Shown one piece after another: positions 15,062 through 17,961 of a stretch of DNA of 17,961 bases (positions are counted from its first letter, which is position 1; each line of letters opens with the position of its first letter). The stretch comes from an uncultured Collinsella sp. (GTDB lineage Bacteria > Actinomycetota > Coriobacteriia > Coriobacteriales > Coriobacteriaceae): the NCBI GenBank assembly GCA_900549135.1, contig URNI01000036.1, positions 1-17,961 on the forward strand, in the 5' to 3' direction. Position numbers and translations under genes: made by a program. The notes under the pieces are model-generated. The model was not told the origin of the DNA. It was given only the letters and a program-made list of their open reading frames with translations, and ran no database searches.

Positions 15062-15160
15062 CTGTTGGTACCTCGACCTTGGTTGCTCGCTCCACCGGCG
15101 GCTTCCCAGTCCGAGGCGAATCGAGTCGCCCGATGGCGACGCAAAAAGAAAGGTGAAACA
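15062..15160 (+). promoter_or_regulatory. Structured rpsO leader, possible S15 autoregulatory RNA
   Basis: CCTCGAC (15071-15077) can pair with GTCCGAGG (15109-15116) with one bulged C, enclosing a branched interior. A separate perfect hairpin, GTCGCC (15125-15130) with GGCGAC (15135-15140) and loop CGAT, sits eight bases before the AAAGGTG binding site. GGCGA at 15115-15119 could instead pair with TCGCC at 15126-15130, excluding the other two helices, so two alternative folds exist. S15 controls its own mRNA through leader structures in several bacterial groups; that this leader does so is inference. Confidence 0.45.
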
Positions 15161-15439
15161 ATGACTGTTTCCAAAGAGCGCAAGGCGGAGCTGACTGCCC
15201 AGTTCGGTAACACCCCGGTCGACACCGGCAACCCCAAGGTTCAGGTCGCCATCCTGTCCGAGCGCATCAAGGAGCTGACCGAGCACATGAAGTCCCATCA
15301 GAAGGACTTCCACACCCGTCGTGGTCTGCTCATGCTCGTCGGTCGTCGTCGTCGTCTTCTCTCCTACATCAAGAAGAACGACATCGTCGAGTACCGTGAG
15401 CTCATCAAGGCTCTGGGCATCCGCGACAACATCCAGTAG
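15161..15439 (+). CDS. rpsO: 30S ribosomal protein S15
   Basis: A primary 16S rRNA-binding protein that organises the central domain of the small subunit and forms an intersubunit bridge. The 92-residue product reads MTVSKERKAELTAQFGN, then DTGNPKVQVAILSERIKELTEHMKSHQKDFHTRRGLLMLVGRR in the standard S15 layout, and ends ELIKALGIRDNIQ. The DxGSxxVQ signature appears as DTGNPKVQ. The ATG at 15161 has AGGTG at 15151-15155. An in-frame reading from 15065 would add 32 residues encoded by the leader and is rejected. Being followed by pnp matches the rpsO-pnp pairing found from E. coli to Gram-positives. Codon use is that of a highly expressed gene, rich in AAG, GTC and CGT. Confidence 0.97.
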   Translation: MTVSKERKAELTAQFGNTPVDTGNPKVQVAILSERIKELTEHMKSHQKDFHTRRGLLMLVGRRRRLLSYIKKNDIVEYRELIKALGIRDNIQ

Positions 15440-15454
15440 GATTTGTACATGCTA

Positions 15455-15485
15455 AGAGCGTCCTGCGCAGCGGGGCGCTCTTTTT
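15455..15485 (+). terminator. Intrinsic terminator between rpsO and pnp
   Basis: AGAGCGTCC (15455-15463) pairs with GGGCGCTCT (15473-15481), nine pairs with one G-U, around a nine-base loop, with T-run 15481-15485. It should end most rpsO transcripts. Because no good promoter is visible before pnp, partial readthrough may supply pnp, as happens in E. coli. Confidence 0.85.
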
Positions 15486-15504
15486 GTGTAAGGGCGCGAA
15501 CAAT

Positions 15505-15575
15505 CACGCTCTGAAGCGTGGCGGGGGCAGGGGGTCCGCGTCACATGAGAAGCCCGCAGGCAAGGGGCCTGTGGG
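15505..15575 (+). promoter_or_regulatory. pnp leader with two hairpins, possible PNPase feedback site
   Basis: The first hairpin is CACGCT (15505-15510) with AGCGTG (15515-15520) and loop CTGA. The second is CCCGCAGGC (15553-15561) with GCCTGTGGG (15567-15575), nine pairs with one G-U and loop AAGGG. The second stem ends two bases before the TAAAGGAG binding region. In E. coli a double-stranded pnp leader is cut by RNase III and then destabilised by PNPase itself. A comparable loop here is inference. Confidence 0.4.
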
Positions 15576-15588
15576 GTAAAGGAGAACA

Positions 15589-17826
15589 ATGACACTCGTA
15601 TCCAAGACCTTTGAGCTGTACGGCAAGACCTACACCTTTGAGTCGGGCGAGCTTGCCAAGCAGGCCACCGGCGCCTGCCTGGTCAAGCAGGGCGACACCA
15701 CGATGCTCGATACCGTGGTCGTCTCCAAGGAGCGCAAGAACTATGACTTCTTCCCGCTGACCGTCGACTTCAACGAGAAGATGTACGCTGCCGGCCGCAT
15801 CCCGGGTGGCTACCTCAAGCGTGAGGGCCGTCCCAGCGAGAAGGCCACGCTCACCGCGCGCATGATCGACCGTCCGATTCGCCCGAGCTTCCCGGACGGC
15901 TTCCGCAACGAGGTGCACATCGTCGCTACCTCGCTTGTCGCCGACCAGGTCAACCCCTTTGACGTCATCAACGTCATGGGTGCTTCCCTGGCCATGACGC
16001 TCGGCGGCGTGCCCTTCGAGGGCCCGCTTGCCTGCGTGCGCATCGGCCGTAACGTGGAGACCGGCGAGTTTATCGTCAACCCCACCTACGAGGAGCGCGA
16101 GAACTCCGATCTGGACTTGGAGCTGGGCGGCTCCGCCGACTTCATCTCGATGGTCGAGGCCGGCGCCGAGGAGATCTCTGAGGACGACATGCTCGCCGCC
16201 ATGAAGTTTGGCCAGGAGGCCCTTGCTGCCTTCTGCCAGGCTCAGGATGAGTTCGTCGCCGAGTGGGAGCAGGTCAACGGCCCCATCGTCAAGAAGGAGT
16301 ACCCGCTCGACCAGCCCGTCGAGGAGGTCCAGGAGCGCATCTTCGCCCACTACGACGAGATGGCAGCCGCCTTGCGCGACGCCGACAAGCTCTCCCGTAT
16401 CGGCAAGGTCGAGGCTCTGAAGGAGTCCATCCGCGCCGAGTTCACCGAGGAGGAGCAGGCTGCTTGGGAGCGCGAGATCCCCGTGGCGCTCAAGAAGCTC
16501 GAGAAGAAGGCCATGCGCACCATGGTCGTCGAGACCGGCGAGCGCGTCGACGGCCGTGCTGCCGACGAGATCCGTCCCATCATGGTGAAGGACAACTACC
16601 TGCCGCTCGTTCACGGCTCCGGTCTGTTCCAGCGTGGCCAGACCCAGGTGCTTTCCGTCCTGTCGCTCGGCATGCTCAACGAGGGCCAGCGTCTGGATAC
16701 CATCGAGCCCACCGAGGGCAAGCGCTACATGCACCACTACAACTTCCCGCCGTTCTGCACCGGCGAGACCGGCCGCATGGGCAGCCCCAAGCGCCGCGAG
16801 ATCGGTCACGGCAATCTGGCCGAGCGTGCTCTGCTTCCGGTGCTTCCCGACGAGAACGAGTTCCCCTACGCCATCCGCGTCGTCTCCGAGGTCATGGAGT
16901 CCAACGGCTCCTCTTCGATGGCTTCGACCTGCGGCTCCACGCTCGCCCTTATGGACGGCGGTGTGCCCATTAAGCGCCCGGTCTCCGGAATCGCCATGGG
17001 CCTGATCCAGGAGGAGGGCAAGACCGTGGTCCTGTCCGACATTCAGGGTCTCGAGGACTTCCTGGGCGACATGGACTTTAAGGTCACTGGCACCACCGAG
17101 GGCATCACCGCCCTGCAGATGGACAACAAGGCCACCGGCCTCACCTTCGACATCCTGGCCCGCGCCCTGCAGCAGGCCAAGGAGGGTCGCGCCTTCATCC
17201 TGCAGAAGATGCTCGATGTGATCCCCGAGCCGCGCCACACCACGCGCAGCACCGCTCCGCGTATCGTCTCCATCCAGGTTCCGACCGACAAGATCCGTGA
17301 CGTCATCGGTTCCGGCGGTAAGGTCATCCGCGGCATCCAGGACGAGACCGGCGCCTCGGTCGACATCCAGGAGGACGGCACCGTCTTTGTCGGCGGCACC
17401 GGCGAGTCCGTCGACCAGGCTGTCGAGCGTATCAAGCTCATCATCAAGGTTCCCGAGCCGGGCGAGGAGTACACCGGTCGCGTGGTCTCCATCCAGCCCT
17501 TTGGCGCCTTCGTGAACCTGCTGCCCGGCAAGGATGGCCTGCTGCACATCTCCCGCGTCGCCAAGGGCCGCGTGGAGAAGGTCGAGGACGTCCTCAACGT
17601 GGGCGACGAGGTCAAGGTCGTCGTCATCGAGGTCGACGATCGCGGCAAGATCTCGCTCGATCGTCTTGACAAGCCCGAGGCCCCTGCTCGTGCCGAGGGT
17701 GCCTCTGAGAGCGACGGCGAGCACTTCCAGCGCCGTGAGCGTCCGCGTCGCGAGCGCAGCGATCGTCCGCGCCGTCCCGGCGACAACGGAGGCCGCAAGC
17801 CCCGCCGTCACCATGACGCCGAGTAA
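15589..17826 (+). CDS. pnp: Polynucleotide phosphorylase (PNPase)
   Basis: A 3'-to-5' phosphorolytic exoribonuclease, trimeric in known cases, central to mRNA decay. The 745-residue product has the first RNase PH-like core (about 1-140, with FFPLTVDF, GRIPGGYLKREGRPSE and DRPIRPSFP), the alpha-helical linker (about 235-310), and the second, catalytic RNase PH core (RVDGRAADEIRPI, HGSGLFQRGQTQ, YNFPPFCTGETGRMGSPKRREIGHG, STCGSTLALMDGGVPIKRPVSGIAMGL, DIQGLEDFLGDMDFKVTGT). A KH domain with GSGG at 574-577 and an S1 domain from about 626 follow. The last 45 or so residues are Arg-rich and probably disordered. That tail could add RNA binding or partner contacts. AAAGGAG at 15578-15584 precedes the ATG. 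The N-terminus and length match the family. The gene ends 24 bases before a strong terminator. Confidence 0.97.
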   Translation: MTLVSKTFELYGKTYTFESGELAKQATGACLVKQGDTTMLDTVVVSKERKNYDFFPLTVDFNEKMYAAGRIPGGYLKREGRPSEKATLTARMIDRPIRPSFPDGFRNEVHIVATSLVADQVNPFDVINVMGASLAMTLGGVPFEGPLACVRIGRNVETGEFIVNPTYEERENSDLDLELGGSADFISMVEAGAEEISEDDMLAAMKFGQEALAAFCQAQDEFVAEWEQVNGPIVKKEYPLDQPVEEVQERIFAHYDEMAAALRDADKLSRIGKVEALKESIRAEFTEEEQAAWEREIPVALKKLEKKAMRTMVVETGERVDGRAADEIRPIMVKDNYLPLVHGSGLFQRGQTQVLSVLSLGMLNEGQRLDTIEPTEGKRYMHHYNFPPFCTGETGRMGSPKRREIGHGNLAERALLPVLPDENEFPYAIRVVSEVMESNGSSSMASTCGSTLALMDGGVPIKRPVSGIAMGLIQEEGKTVVLSDIQGLEDFLGDMDFKVTGTTEGITALQMDNKATGLTFDILARALQQAKEGRAFILQKMLDVIPEPRHTTRSTAPRIVSIQVPTDKIRDVIGSGGKVIRGIQDETGASVDIQEDGTVFVGGTGESVDQAVERIKLIIKVPEPGEEYTGRVVSIQPFGAFVNLLPGKDGLLHISRVAKGRVEKVEDVLNVGDEVKVVVIEVDDRGKISLDRLDKPEAPARAEGASESDGEHFQRRERPRRERSDRPRRPGDNGGRKPRRHHDAE

Positions 17827-17849
17827 CAGCTCCACATAAGCAGTTCAAC

Positions 17850-17880
17850 AAGGGCGACTCCGCAATGGGGTCGCCCTTTT
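17850..17880 (+). terminator. Intrinsic terminator after pnp
   Basis: AAGGGCGACTCC (17850-17861) pairs with GGGGTCGCCCTT (17867-17878), 12 pairs with one G-U and loop GCAAT, with a T-run to 17880. It begins 24 bases after the pnp stop codon. Confidence 0.92.
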
Positions 17881-17903
17881 GCTTGCGCCCGGGAGGGACG
17901 CAT

Positions 17904-17951
17904 ATGAAGTTTCCTGCTCTACAGTCCTGCGCAAGACGGAAAGCACATTAA
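17904..17951 (+). CDS. Possible 15-residue peptide ORF (leader peptide?)
   Basis: GGGAGGG at 17891-17897 is followed six bases later by ATG, opening a 15-codon frame, MKFPALQSCARRKAH, with stop TAA at 17949-17951. The binding-site spacing is good for such a short frame, and the stop codon lies in the loop of the hairpin at 17938-17960. I do not recognise the peptide. No promoter is visible after the pnp terminator, and the window ends ten bases after the stop codon, so it could equally be chance. The alternative is that it is part of an intergenic repeat. Confidence 0.25.
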   Translation: MKFPALQSCARRKAH

Positions 17952-17960
17952 GTGCTTTCC
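17938..17960 (+). other. Perfect hairpin at right edge, terminator or attenuator candidate
   Basis: GGAAAGCAC (17938-17946) and GTGCTTTCC (17952-17960) form nine perfect pairs around loop ATTAA. Whether a T-run follows cannot be seen, because the window ends at 17961. It may be a terminator for either strand, an attenuator coupled to the short ORF it overlaps, or part of a dispersed repeat. Confidence 0.5.
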
Positions 17961-17961
17961 T

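Noticed and set aside
15065..15160. Upstream in-frame extension of S15 by 32 residues.
   Set aside because: Family members begin near the MTVSKERK sequence, and the extension covers the structured leader.
15541..17835. A 764-codon open frame on the minus strand opposite pnp.
   Set aside because: PNPase on the plus strand is unmistakable. The antisense frame stays open because third codon positions are nearly all G or C; its product is a low-complexity Leu/Val/Gly/Asp/Ala string with no recognisable domain.

Overview
The window is a dense stretch of bacterial housekeeping genes, all on the + strand. GC is high and there is a strong third-position G/C bias. The gene order and the use of GTG/TTG starts point to an actinobacterium of the Coriobacteriia, probably Collinsella or a close relative. 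That assignment is inference from gene content and style, not a database match. I saw no tRNA or rRNA genes, CRISPR arrays, insertion sequences or phage genes, and no intergenic gap exceeds about 150 bases.

Layout: (1) 1-3029: the 3' part of comEC (DNA-uptake channel, cut by the left window edge), then holA (DNA polymerase III delta). (2) 3030-3500: rpsT (S20) with its own promoter, a hairpin/T-run in its leader and a strong terminator. (3) 3513-7620: lepA, dus and hemW packed as one operon, with lepA apparently leaderless. (4) 7631-8782: a J-domain protein whose C-terminal half is replaced by membrane segments. (5) 8864-15022: dnaJ, mtaB, phoH, ybeY, dgkA, era and recO, closely spaced or overlapping. 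(6) 15047-17880: rpsO (S15) and pnp (polynucleotide phosphorylase), each with a structured leader and an intrinsic terminator. (7) 17881-17961: a tail with a 15-codon ORF that has a good ribosome binding site and overlaps a hairpin.

The main theme is translation and RNA metabolism: ribosome assembly and rescue (lepA, era, ybeY, rpsT, rpsO), tRNA modification (dus, mtaB) and RNA decay (pnp, ybeY, possibly phoH). Protein folding (two J proteins), DNA replication/repair (holA, recO), DNA uptake (comEC) and lipid-carrier recycling (dgkA) are also present. The order comEC-holA-rpsT-lepA-hemW-...-dnaJ-...-phoH-ybeY-...-era-recO is the classic backbone shared by Gram-positive bacteria. Here hrcA, which normally sits between hemW and the second dnaJ in actinobacteria, is absent, and the membrane J protein occupies that slot.

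No wholly new system is evident. The items most worth a second look are the membrane-anchored J protein, the candidate RNA regulatory leaders of rpsT, rpsO and pnp, the likely leaderless lepA message, the acidic extension and altered G4 motif of Era, and the short ORF plus hairpin at the right edge.
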